Notes under the pieces: model-generated
The model's database searches: none
The model's input: only the letters and a program-made list of their open reading frames with translations
What the model was told of the DNA's origin: nothing
Program-made: the position numbers and the translations under genes
DNA from: Puia dinghuensis
Lineage (GTDB): Bacteria; Bacteroidota; Bacteroidia; Chitinophagales; Chitinophagaceae
DNA: 64,000 nt
Reading direction: 5' to 3'
NCBI GenBank assembly: GCA_026225275.1
Contig: JAMFSL010000006.1
Location: 27,751 to 91,750 of the forward strand
Shown: piece after piece, positions 38,437 through 47,190 of the stretch
Layout: the number at the start of each line of letters is the position of its first letter
Position numbering within the stretch: the first letter of the stretch is position 1

Positions 38437-39775
38437 AACCCTCCGTCTTTTTAACAAAAAAATGAAACCAAATATAGGCCACCCCAATGATCGAAAAATA
38501 GATGATGGATAATTTAATATTCAGTGATACCAGCGCCACCAGGCAGACCACCGCGATCACCAGCGCCACGACCGGGAAATAAGGATAGAACGGCACCCGG
38601 TAAGGACGGTCGAGCCCCGGCTCCTTACGCCTCAATGCCAATACGGTGATCATGGCAAATACATACAGGGTCAGCGCACCCAGACAGGAGATGGTGATAA
38701 TATCCCCTGTCCTTCCCGTTAACAAAGCAACGATCCCGACGACCATATTCAAGAGCAACGCATTCACCGGTGTTTTCCGCCGGATATTCACCCGTCCCAG
38801 CGCCGCCGGCAGATAACGCACCCGGCCAAACTCCAGCGTCGCCCGCGAAGCCGCCAGGATGATGCCATGAAAACTCGCGATCAACCCCATCAGGCCTATC
38901 GTGATCAGTAAATGGTATACCCAGCCCTCCGACCCCGTTATCCTCGACAACGCCATCGATAGCGGCCGGTCTGAAGGATCCGCTCCCGGTGAAGGATACA
39001 CGATAGCCTCCCAGCCAGCCACTCCCACCGAAGAAAGAAATACCAGGATGCACAGCACGATCAGTGTGGCCAGCGCCGACCCGAACCCCAGCAAAATATT
39101 GCGCTGCGGCCTTACCGCCTCCTCCGCCACATTGGCTACACCCTCTAATCCTAAAAAAAACCATACGGCAAACGGTACTGCGGCCCACACTCCCGTCCAC
39201 CCGAAAGGCAGTGCATTGTGTGTTACATTGGCCCACGAAAAATGCGGAAAAGTCACGCCGGAGAAAATCAGCAGCTCGACAACCGCCAGCACGGTCACTG
39301 CCAGCTCAAAACCTGCAGCAGCCCTGACCCCATACATATTCAGCGCCGTAAAGACCACATAGGCGCCGATCGCGATGGCCATCACAGGAACATTGGGCAT
39401 AAAGAGTTGGAAATAAGCTCCGATGGCCGCGGCAATCGCCGGCGGGGCAAACAGGAATTCAATCCATTGCGCCACCCCCGCGATGAATCCCCAATCCCGG
39501 TTTAATCCCCGGTTGGCATAATCGAAGACCCCACCGGCCTTCGGGATGGCACATGCCAATTCCGTATAAGAGAAAGTGAACGTTATATAGAGCAATATCA
39601 CCGCCGCCGTCGCAATGGCCAGTCCACCCGTGCCACCCGCTGCCAGCCCCAGGTTCCAGCCGAAATACATCCCGGAGATCACATAACCTACCCCCAAACC
39701 CCATAACATGACCGGACCCAGGCTGCGCGAAAGCGCCGGCCCCGCCGCCCCCGACGATTGTTCATTCATTGACAT
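38411..39775 (-). CDS. APC-superfamily amine permease, ethanolamine-permease-like
   Basis: 454 residues from ATG 39775 (a second ATG lies at 39769; the TTG at 39790 is unlikely and falls at a terminator). About 12 helices. The N-terminal GYVISGMYFGWNLGLAAGGT is the signature region of ethanolamine-type permeases, followed by LACAIPKAGGVFDYANRGL and FFLGLEGVANVAEEAVRPQR. It would import a small amine across the inner membrane. First gene of the permease-ligase-ADH-hydrolase-ALDH operon. A terminator stem ends only about 12 nt before the ATG, leaving no room for a separate promoter, so transcription probably reads through from the SusCD operon or starts inside the preceding gene. Confidence 0.87.
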   Translation of the reverse strand: MSMNEQSSGAAGPALSRSLGPVMLWGLGVGYVISGMYFGWNLGLAAGGTGGLAIATAAVILLYITFTFSYTELACAIPKAGGVFDYANRGLNRDWGFIAGVAQWIEFLFAPPAIAAAIGAYFQLFMPNVPVMAIAIGAYVVFTALNMYGVRAAAGFELAVTVLAVVELLIFSGVTFPHFSWANVTHNALPFGWTGVWAAVPFAVWFFLGLEGVANVAEEAVRPQRNILLGFGSALATLIVLCILVFLSSVGVAGWEAIVYPSPGADPSDRPLSMALSRITGSEGWVYHLLITIGLMGLIASFHGIILAASRATLEFGRVRYLPAALGRVNIRRKTPVNALLLNMVVGIVALLTGRTGDIITISCLGALTLYVFAMITVLALRRKEPGLDRPYRVPFYPYFPVVALVIAVVCLVALVSLNIKLSIIYFSIIGVAYIWFHFFVKKTEGYEQQTIAG

Positions 39776-39787
39776 TTTTAAAGATAA

Positions 39788-39829
39788 CAAAAAAATAGCG
39801 AGACCGCCCTTCGAAAGGGCGATCTCGCT
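39788..39829 (-). terminator. Intrinsic terminator after the SusCD operon
   Basis: AGCGAGACCGCCCTT and AAGGGCGATCTCGCT (39797-39829) form a long stem with one mismatch. On the minus strand it is followed by ATTTTTTTG. It ends the SusC-SusD-lipoprotein transcript, probably incompletely given the permease start 12 nt further on. Confidence 0.85.
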
Positions 39830-39855
39830 TCTATAATGATAACAGCGTTATTACT

Positions 39856-40416
39856 CTAATAATATCGGAAGAACCACCACATAAACTGACTGCTATTATT
39901 AGGATACGTGGCCCCGCTGATCAGCAACCCGCCACCGTTGGTAATTTTCAACGGCAAAGCGTATGGCGTATACAATGGCAGTTGCGACAAATATAACGTC
40001 ACCGGTATCCTTCCAACCCGGTAGCCCGCCGGTATGGTAATAACCGTATCAGGCAAGGAATACATACTGGAAGGCATCATCGTGAAGGTCAGCGTATCCT
40101 CGGACGTCTGGTTGGCGATGTTGGCGGCGTTGAAGGCGCTGATCTGCGTCGTATCGATGCCGACCGTTATCGTATAGGGCTGCGACAACACCTGCGGACT
40201 GGCAATGAGCAGGCCGATGGCCGTGTCTACGTCGGTCTCCAATGATGAGCCGGAAGAATCATATTGCAACGGCTGCGTAACGCCATTAGCCGTCGTCTGT
40301 CCGAATTCGATGATCGGTTGTGTATTGCTGACATCCAAATAAGGCGTGTCTTTCAGACAGCTGCTGAACAGCCCGATGGCGAGCAGACAGGGAATAAACA
40401 ATCTTTTCAATTTCAT
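39856..40416 (-). CDS. SusE/F-position lipoprotein with DUF1735-like domain
   Basis: 186 residues from ATG 40416; the open frame extends 74 codons upstream without a signal and into susD. The lipoprotein signal is KLKRLFIPCLLAIGLF with lipobox FSSC. The body (IEFGQTTANG, DTAIGLLIASPQVLSQPYTI, MPSSMYSLPDTVITIPAG, RIPVTLYLSQL) fits the BT_3987/DUF1735 adhesin-like beta-sandwich found in lipoproteins beside SusCD. Likely an outer-membrane surface accessory that binds the SusCD substrate. Third gene of the operon, 47 bp after susD, and followed by a terminator. Confidence 0.78.
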   Translation of the reverse strand: MKLKRLFIPCLLAIGLFSSCLKDTPYLDVSNTQPIIEFGQTTANGVTQPLQYDSSGSSLETDVDTAIGLLIASPQVLSQPYTITVGIDTTQISAFNAANIANQTSEDTLTFTMMPSSMYSLPDTVITIPAGYRVGRIPVTLYLSQLPLYTPYALPLKITNGGGLLISGATYPNNSSQFMWWFFRYY

Positions 40417-40463
40417 ATAAGAATGATTTACGTTCTTTTGAATAGTGCTCCTGACGACGACGA

Positions 40464-41978
40464 TCACTGCGCCCAGAATATAGCCGTGTACAAATCGGTG
40501 GAAGTCTGGTTCTGTGCGTTTACATTGGCGGCATTCTGCGTATATTCCGTTTCCGGATAAAGTAGCCGGGAAGGGATGCCAGTACCAGGCACTGCATACG
40601 ATGGAATAGCAATATACGGAAAGCCTGTACGGCGCCAATCGCTATAAGCTTCCAATCCGTCCAAAGCGCATTCCGAGATCCATTTCTGATACATAATCGT
40701 CTGCAACGCATTAGTCGACACAGAAAAATTGACCATGCCATTCGTCGACGCAGACATATAGCTGTCCGCAGCCGGTATCGCATTAGTCACACCCAGATAA
40801 TGGAAGGAAGCCTCTACCCCCGACTTGTACAGCGTAGCCGCACTTCCGGTTAACAACCCGCGCTGCACGGCCTCAGCCTGCATGAACAATGATTGGGCGG
40901 CACTGAACAGCAGTGCAGGCGCGCTAGGGCTTTGCAACAACCCCTTGCCGAAAGGACTCGTCCCTCCGGCCGTGTTGAAGTTGTTGTTACCGAACTGCTC
41001 ACCACCATAGGCCGTGTCCTGAGCCAGGTTGAAAAAATATGCTTGCCGCGGATCGTTGATCGAATCCAGGTAGTTCAGGAAGACCTGGTTGGCGACGAAA
41101 AAGTTGTTGTTCTGGTAAGGCGAACCCCCATTAGGTCCAAACCCATACACACTCCAAAACGGAGTCTGCTTCGTAGGCACGTCCTGGAACCCCGGCTGTA
41201 CCAGACAATCCTGCGTGAGGAACCCGCTGCCCTGCTGTACGATCGCAGCTAACTGCGTAGCCACATAGGTCTGATTCCCGTTGGGAACCTGCCGCAGCAG
41301 AATGCGCAACTTGATGGTATTGGCAAACTGCTCCCACAACAGCTTACTACCCTGGAACATCACGTCCGACGTATCGTCCACCGTAGGCTGCGAGGCCGCA
41401 ATCACCGTCAGAGCTGTGTCCAGCTGATTGATCAGGTCCGCATAGATAGTCGTAGCCGAATCATATGTCGGCTGCAGGATCCCCGGCGGCTGCAAGGCCT
41501 GCGAATAAGGAATGTTGCCGAACTGATCCACGAGATCCTGGAAGATCATCGTCCTCAACGCCCTGGCAGCGCCCGGCAAAATAGAATTGGCCGAGCTGTT
41601 TCCTATCACAAAATCCAGATCATAAATATTGTGATATAAGGAGGCCCAGTTACCATCGCCAAAACTGTTCGGCAGTTGGAACGTCTCCATGTATTCCTGG
41701 CTGCCCGATGGAGACCAACCGTTATTTCGCGCATAATACTGCATCCATTGATTGGCATAGTCATAGTTGTCCGCCGCGGTACTCACGTTTTCACCGGACT
41801 TATTGAGGACCGCCTCGGTCAGTGATCCCGCAAAAACATCCTTGCCCGTCAGTTGGTTGATCGACGGACCATTAGGATCATCGGAGTTGGTATTGAGTTT
41901 CTTCGTACAGGAGGCCAGGACCACCAAACCGGATAAAACAAGAAATAGAACTTTTTTATGTTTGATTGACATAATCAT
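40464..41978 (-). CDS. SusD/RagB-family outer-membrane lipoprotein
   Basis: 504 residues. The lipoprotein signal KVLFLVLSGLVVLASC is followed by KKLNTNSDDPNG, typical of the SusD-like_2 group. TPR-like helices are visible (WASLYHNIYDLDFVIGNSS, ARALRTMIFQDLVDQFGNIPYSQAL, DALxx-type DTALTVIAAS), and the C-terminal YQKWISECALDGLEAYSDWRRTG is a SusD hallmark. It forms a lid on the SusC transporter at the cell surface. Starts 11 bp after the susC stop. Substrate not deducible. Confidence 0.95.
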   Translation of the reverse strand: MIMSIKHKKVLFLVLSGLVVLASCTKKLNTNSDDPNGPSINQLTGKDVFAGSLTEAVLNKSGENVSTAADNYDYANQWMQYYARNNGWSPSGSQEYMETFQLPNSFGDGNWASLYHNIYDLDFVIGNSSANSILPGAARALRTMIFQDLVDQFGNIPYSQALQPPGILQPTYDSATTIYADLINQLDTALTVIAASQPTVDDTSDVMFQGSKLLWEQFANTIKLRILLRQVPNGNQTYVATQLAAIVQQGSGFLTQDCLVQPGFQDVPTKQTPFWSVYGFGPNGGSPYQNNNFFVANQVFLNYLDSINDPRQAYFFNLAQDTAYGGEQFGNNNFNTAGGTSPFGKGLLQSPSAPALLFSAAQSLFMQAEAVQRGLLTGSAATLYKSGVEASFHYLGVTNAIPAADSYMSASTNGMVNFSVSTNALQTIMYQKWISECALDGLEAYSDWRRTGFPYIAIPSYAVPGTGIPSRLLYPETEYTQNAANVNAQNQTSTDLYTAIFWAQ

Positions 41979-41989
41979 CTGTTTATTAG

Positions 41990-44900
41990 TTATAGGATAG
42001 TCGCCCTGATAGTGGCGCTGATTACACGAGTGGGCGGTGTCTGGTATTCCGTGCTGTATCCCACCGCATTGCCATTGGCATTGGTCGAAAACTCAGGATC
42101 GCTCCACCGGTTGGTTCCCGGTCTCCACATGAAGAGATTCCTGCCGATCACACTGACATCCAATTTCTTCACGACATCTTGTTTGCCAAACCATTTCATC
42201 GGCAGGCCATATGTCAGGGCAAGCTCCCTCAATTTCCAGAAGTCAGCGCTGGTTACGTACGGCATGCCCTGTTGGCTATAGAAATCTGACCACCAGTAAA
42301 TGGCCGTCGGCAACCCGCCTACAGAAGTAATAGGCACATTCGTATTGGGAGCATAATGCCCCGGCGACGTTTGAATCACCGAGTTGGGGATCACGAAAGC
42401 CTGCCGGTTGGTCGCATCGCTGGACGAAATGCCGGCGAAATCCAATGCATTGGCTTCTTCGTTCAGTATCTTGGCGCCGCCACGGTAGTCGAAGACAGCC
42501 CGCAGCGTCAGGTTCTTATAGCTAAAACTGGGCGACAAACCCAGAAAATACTTGTAATTCGCACTGCCCGCATCCACCGGATTGGGATTCGGTGTCGGCA
42601 AACCCGTACTGGGATCGACGATCAGCTGGCCCTTGGAATTCCTGAAGAAATCCGTCGCCAGGATCTGCGGAAACGACTTGCCGGCGATCGCATAAATACC
42701 CCCCAGCACCGACGTACCGAAATTCATCTGGTCCAGTTCTGCAGATCCTCCGGCAATATTGACCACTTTGGAATTCTGATAACTGAAATTACCCGAGAGG
42801 TCGAACCGGAAGTCCCTTACCCGGATAACCGGATTCAACGACAGGTCCACTTCCACTCCATAGTTATTCATCTTTCCGTCATTCGTCAGGTAACTGGTAA
42901 TACCGCTGGCAGTAGATGCCTGCAGCGGTATCGTCTGGTTGGTGGAATGCTGGTCATAATAGTTGACTTCCAGGTTGATCCGGTTCTTCAACAATCCGAG
43001 TTGAAATCCGACTTCCTCCGATCCTGTTTTTTCCGGATGCAGGTGATTCTGCACCAGTGTCGTGTTTTGTGTATATCCATTCAGTCCGCCGAAAGGAAAA
43101 CCGGGGATAACCTGCGCCGTCGGATAAATCCCATAGGCGCCAAAATTAGGAATCGCTACGCTGTGGCCGCCCGGATTTTGACCCGGTACATTGGTGCCCC
43201 CGGCAATATTCCCCATGACCCCCATATCCTGATAACCGTCGAGGCTCACATTTCCCGTGCCGGCATAACCGACCCGGACTTTTAGAAAGCTGATCGTCTC
43301 GCTATTCTTCAGGAACTCCAGCTTATCGCTCAGCACGGCCGACAGATCCACAGACGGATAGCTGAAGCTTCTGTCCTGAGGATCCAGGATAGACGTCCAG
43401 TCGTTGCGAAAACTACCGTGAAGGAACAACCAGCTGTCATATCCTATCGAACCATCTGCATAGACCGATTGATCATACCGCTTGTATTGATAGGTGGCAC
43501 TGGCGGTCCCGTCATCATTCGTTGTTTTCGTAGGTCCGCTGGGAATGACGTTCTGCCCGACCACCGGCCCGGAATTCACCTGGTTGGAATACCATAGCCC
43601 GTAACTGTTCCGGACCCGGTAATTTCCACCCACGATAAGATTGAACTTAAAATCTCCTGCCTTCTTTGTACCTGTCAGGTACAGATCCGTGTTCTCATCA
43701 GAGTAATGGGAATGGATGTCTTCCTGCTGGTAGCCCTGGTTGCCAGGGACATTGGCCAGGTTACTCTGTCCCCATGGTCCACCGTTAGCCGCCAGCCACG
43801 CAGGAAAGGAAATGCTGTCTATATACGATGGCGCGCTTTCCGATGTCCGGCTATACCCCGTCCGTACCGTAGCCGCCAGCCAGGGAGTTACCTTATAGCT
43901 CGCCGTTAAATTAGTTAACAGCTGATCGGTACTGGTCTTAGACCGCGAATCGAATACCTGTACCCAGGGATTGGGAAAATAAGCATTCACAAAACCCTGG
44001 TTATACTGGAAAAGGTTGATATCCTTTACATCCTTCAGGTTGATGGTGGGCAGCTGGTTCATGGCATTCCAGTATACCGGCCGGTTTTGATCGTAGGAGT
44101 TACCCGAGACATCCGTGGAGACATTATAATAGCTGACCCCGGCACTCACCGTGAACCGGCCGAAATTTCCGTTCAGGTTAATTCGACCGCCATTGCGATG
44201 GTAAGTGTCATAAGGCACAACCCCTTGCTTGGTGCTGTGATCCCCGGAAAAGAAAATCCCACCCCATTTATTCGATGCCCCACCCGACAATTCATTCTGA
44301 TCACCTACCCCTGTCTGGAAGAAATCCTTCCGGCCATTGGGGACATCCCTGTAAGGCGTAAAGATCCATTGCTGGTTGGCCGTCTCGCCCAAAGGAACAG
44401 AGTCCAGGGTAAAATCCAGGCTACTGTATGGCGCACCATAGCTTTCATTCTCGAACGGAGCGGTATTGGGCTGACCGGACAGCGGATTGATGAAATAGAT
44501 GGTGCCGCCCGTGGACGGATTCGTATAGCCACCGGGCGACTCACCGCCATATCCGCTATATTCATTCTGTAAAGCAGGGAAGTACGAGATAGACTCAAAG
44601 CTGACCGTATTCTGGTAAGTCAACGAAAAATTTCCCCTTCCTTTTTTCGTCGTGATCAGCATCACCCCATTGGAGGCAGCCATCCCATACAATGCGGCCG
44701 CATTCGCCCCCTTCAATATGGTGACATCGTCGATGTCATTGGGATTGACATTCGGCAGATAACTCTCATCCACCGGAACCCCGTCGACGACGATCAGGGC
44801 TTCATTATTCCCTTCGATCGATCGGTTCCCCCTAAAAGTCACCTTCACCTGCGGATTGACACCATTATCAGCCAGCCGGATATCCACCCCGGATACCTTG

Positions 44901-45334
44901 GCCGCCAGCCCCGTTGCAGGATTGATGACCGCCGCCTGGTTCAGCTCCGCCGTTTTGACCTGGGCCGTTGCATAACCCAGTTCCCTGGCCTGACGCTTGA
45001 TACCCAGCGCCGTGGTCACCACCACTTCTGAAAGACTTTCCGAAACACGCGTTACTCCAATAGTAAAACCTTTGGTTGAACTTCCAACCGTCACTTCTTT
45101 TTTGGTGATCCCCGAAGAACTGACCACCAAAACATCACCCTGAGCCGCTTTGATAGTGAAATTACCGTCAGCATCCGCGACAGTTGTGGCGTGTCCGCCT
45201 TTAACCTGAATGGTCGCATATGGTACCGGAGCTCCCGTGTTATCGGTGATCTTCCCGGTGACATCGCGGGTCTGGGCGTGTGCCACCACCAGACTGCCGC
45301 ACCACATGCATAGTAGCAGTACGATTTTTCTCAT
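41990..45334 (-). CDS. SusC/RagA-family TonB-linked outer-membrane transporter
   Basis: 1114 residues from ATG 45334, which gives the signal peptide RKIVLLLCMWCGSLVVAHAQ; the open frame continues 68 codons upstream through the promoter region and that part is not coding. Carboxypeptidase-regulatory-like domain (VTGKITDNTGAPVPYATIQV), plug with ATGLAAKVSGVDIRLADNG and TILKGANAAALYGMAASNGV, then a large barrel ending RVISATIRATIL. It imports oligomers with SusD. The 5' leader carries a terminator-like hairpin (45385-45415), and a LytTR-type direct repeat lies 155-190 bp upstream, next to a LytS/LytTR pair on the other strand. Confidence 0.95.
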   Translation of the reverse strand: MRKIVLLLCMWCGSLVVAHAQTRDVTGKITDNTGAPVPYATIQVKGGHATTVADADGNFTIKAAQGDVLVVSSSGITKKEVTVGSSTKGFTIGVTRVSESLSEVVVTTALGIKRQARELGYATAQVKTAELNQAAVINPATGLAAKVSGVDIRLADNGVNPQVKVTFRGNRSIEGNNEALIVVDGVPVDESYLPNVNPNDIDDVTILKGANAAALYGMAASNGVMLITTKKGRGNFSLTYQNTVSFESISYFPALQNEYSGYGGESPGGYTNPSTGGTIYFINPLSGQPNTAPFENESYGAPYSSLDFTLDSVPLGETANQQWIFTPYRDVPNGRKDFFQTGVGDQNELSGGASNKWGGIFFSGDHSTKQGVVPYDTYHRNGGRINLNGNFGRFTVSAGVSYYNVSTDVSGNSYDQNRPVYWNAMNQLPTINLKDVKDINLFQYNQGFVNAYFPNPWVQVFDSRSKTSTDQLLTNLTASYKVTPWLAATVRTGYSRTSESAPSYIDSISFPAWLAANGGPWGQSNLANVPGNQGYQQEDIHSHYSDENTDLYLTGTKKAGDFKFNLIVGGNYRVRNSYGLWYSNQVNSGPVVGQNVIPSGPTKTTNDDGTASATYQYKRYDQSVYADGSIGYDSWLFLHGSFRNDWTSILDPQDRSFSYPSVDLSAVLSDKLEFLKNSETISFLKVRVGYAGTGNVSLDGYQDMGVMGNIAGGTNVPGQNPGGHSVAIPNFGAYGIYPTAQVIPGFPFGGLNGYTQNTTLVQNHLHPEKTGSEEVGFQLGLLKNRINLEVNYYDQHSTNQTIPLQASTASGITSYLTNDGKMNNYGVEVDLSLNPVIRVRDFRFDLSGNFSYQNSKVVNIAGGSAELDQMNFGTSVLGGIYAIAGKSFPQILATDFFRNSKGQLIVDPSTGLPTPNPNPVDAGSANYKYFLGLSPSFSYKNLTLRAVFDYRGGAKILNEEANALDFAGISSSDATNRQAFVIPNSVIQTSPGHYAPNTNVPITSVGGLPTAIYWWSDFYSQQGMPYVTSADFWKLRELALTYGLPMKWFGKQDVVKKLDVSVIGRNLFMWRPGTNRWSDPEFSTNANGNAVGYSTEYQTPPTRVISATIRATIL

Positions 45335-45384
45335 TTGAAACAGTTTAGATAGATAAAAATGTTGACTAGAATAACAACAAAAAG

Positions 45385-45415
45385 TCCCCGCCACCGCCAT
45401 AGCGGTGCAGTGGGG
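45385..45415 (-). terminator. Terminator-like hairpin in the susC leader (possible attenuator)
   Basis: On the minus strand CCCC and ACCGC pair with GCGGT and GGGG in an imperfect stem, followed by ACTTTTTG. It lies 50 bp upstream of the susC ATG, inside the likely 5' untranslated region. It also has a T-rich flank on the plus strand. Confidence 0.5.
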
Positions 45416-45488
45416 TTTTCTTGTTAGTGATTGTTCTATGCGAAGGACATAAAAATTAACAGAAATAACGCCTGCGCATACCCTGTTT

Positions 45489-45522
45489 TCAACCGAAACC
45501 GGAAAATTCTCAACCGAATCCG
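45489..45522 (-). promoter_or_regulatory. LytTR-type direct repeat upstream of susC
   Basis: On the minus strand CGGNTTCGGTTGA-like units occur twice; on the plus strand they read TCAACCGAAACCG (45489-45501) and TCAACCGAATCCG (45510-45522), 12 of 13 identical and 21 bp apart. Nine-base sites at two helical turns with a GTT core are the pattern bound by LytTR regulators, and a LytTR gene lies 1.7 kb away. Confidence 0.6.
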
Positions 45523-45621
45523 ATTTAATTAACACCAAAGCCGGATATCAAATGTTAATGCCGATCTGAAAATGGATAAAATTGCGGATCTTGAAGATGG
45601 AAGAAATACCTGACGATGGAA

Positions 45622-45654
45622 GAAATAAAAAAGCAGGTGGTAGAAACCACCTGC
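45622..45654 (-). terminator. Orphan intrinsic terminator on the minus strand
   Basis: GCAGGTGGT (45633-45641) and ACCACCTGC (45646-45654) form a perfect 9-bp stem with a 4-nt loop, followed on the minus strand by TTTTTTATTT. No minus-strand gene lies upstream before the plus-strand kinase at 46032, so it may end a small RNA or an upstream-initiated susC leader. Nothing else is recognised in 45655-46031. Confidence 0.75.
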
Positions 45655-46031
45655 GGGTCACATGAGAAAACTTCCGTGGACAGCTATAAGAGGCCCGGGG
45701 AAGCTGTCCGCCAGAAAATGTTATTTCCCCGGGAAAGAAGTTTACAATTGGCAGAAACAAAGTAAATACATTTTTACGCAGACCGAAAGTAAACTAACTC
45801 AAACGGGATATTTCATGGCCCAATGGTTAAATAAGCAGTACGAACGCGATCGCTTACCCTCATGCACTAACCGCGCAGCAGGCCCTACACCCTTTTGCAA
45901 TAAATTAACTTTTCTATTACAGCACAATATTGGTACTTACCGTTATTCCAGCCTACTACACAACGACATTCCCAATTTAACTTAAAATAACAACCGGTTA
46001 GCTCCCATCAAGGGACTGATCATACACTGCT

Positions 46032-47066
46032 ATGGACAAACAACTGGCTTTCCACGACCGAACCATTAAGATCATCGGCATCCCCGCTCTGGGTATCCTG
46101 ATCCCTAATCTCTCCGGTCTGATCACTAACCGCCTCTACCGGTTGTCCGAATTAATTGGATCGTATCTGTATTTCATCGCCCTCTTCTTCCTCATCTGGG
46201 AAGGCAACGTCCGGCTGCTCAATTTCATCCGGGAAAAATACCCCTGGAACAGAAAATCCTATCCCCGGATCCTCGTCGCCCTTTTCTTTGCTAACATCAT
46301 TTACTCCAGTCTCCTGTCCTTCCTCTGGCTAAAAGCATGGAAAATGTGGTCCCTCGAACCCGACGACGTCCAGGCTCAAATGGTTAACTGTATCCTCCTG
46401 ATCATCATCGCCGCCTGTTTCATTACTAATATATACGAGATACTTTTTCTTAACCGCGAAAATGAACAAAACGAATCGCGGGTCGAACAGCTTAACATCG
46501 CCAAAGTCCAGGCCGAACTCGAGGCCCTTAAGAACCAGATCGACCCCCACTTTATCTTTAATTCTTTGAATACCCTGTCCTACCTCATCACCCGGGACCC
46601 CCTCAGCGCCAGACGGTACAACGATACCCTCGCCCGCGTCTATCGCTACATCCTGGGTAATCGGGAAAGAGACCTCGTCCTGCTACGGGAAGAAATCGAA
46701 TTCCTCAGCAATTACTTTTATCTGCTTAAAATAAGATTCGCCGACGCTATCAGCATGGTCATCGAGATCACCGACCTGTCCGCAGAAAATTTCCTTATCC
46801 CGCCCATATCCCTGCAGGCGCTCGTGGAAAATGCCATCAAGCACAACGAATTCAATGAAAAGACCCCGCTGATCATCTCCGTCGACATTTCGGCAGACCA
46901 TGTCATCGTCAGCAATATCATCCACCGGCAGACCAACCCACATCCCGGGTCCAGGATCGGCCTCAGCAACCTGGACAATCGTTACAAATTGTTAACAAAA
47001 AGAAATATTATTATTGAAAATAACTTTGAATCGTTCATCGTCAAATTGCCCATTATCCAGTTCTGA
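46032..47066 (+). CDS. LytS/YehU-type sensor histidine kinase
   Basis: 344 residues. Four membrane helices (about 13-31, 42-57, 80-99, 117-139) are followed by a coiled coil and the His_kinase (LytS) domain: phospho-acceptor His173 in DPHFIFNSLNTLS and N-box Asn267 in LVENAIKHN, with SRIGLSNLDNRY as the G-box. There is no extracellular sensor domain, so the membrane bundle itself probably senses. It is paired with the LytTR regulator 124 bp downstream and lies divergent from the susC operon, whose upstream direct repeat fits LytTR binding. Confidence 0.93.
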   Translation: MDKQLAFHDRTIKIIGIPALGILIPNLSGLITNRLYRLSELIGSYLYFIALFFLIWEGNVRLLNFIREKYPWNRKSYPRILVALFFANIIYSSLLSFLWLKAWKMWSLEPDDVQAQMVNCILLIIIAACFITNIYEILFLNRENEQNESRVEQLNIAKVQAELEALKNQIDPHFIFNSLNTLSYLITRDPLSARRYNDTLARVYRYILGNRERDLVLLREEIEFLSNYFYLLKIRFADAISMVIEITDLSAENFLIPPISLQALVENAIKHNEFNEKTPLIISVDISADHVIVSNIIHRQTNPHPGSRIGLSNLDNRYKLLTKRNIIIENNFESFIVKLPIIQF

Positions 47067-47190
47067 ATTTTTTATTAATGGTGCAACATTTGCTGTTTAC
47101 GTGCGTCTTATTATGTGTAGTTCATCAAACGGGCATCAATTAAAAGAAAACAATTAATTGCATTTTAATCTTGACAAAAAACTAAATCAT

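Noticed and set aside
40417..40638. 74-residue N-terminal extension of the DUF1735-like lipoprotein
   Set aside because: It overlaps the susD end and precedes a standard lipoprotein signal starting at 40416.
45335..45538. N-terminal extension of the SusC protein
   Set aside because: It runs through the promoter region and would bury a clear signal peptide starting at ATG 45334.
45662..45985. 107-residue plus-strand frame between susC and the LytS gene
   Set aside because: No recognisable domain, signal or start context, and unusual composition.
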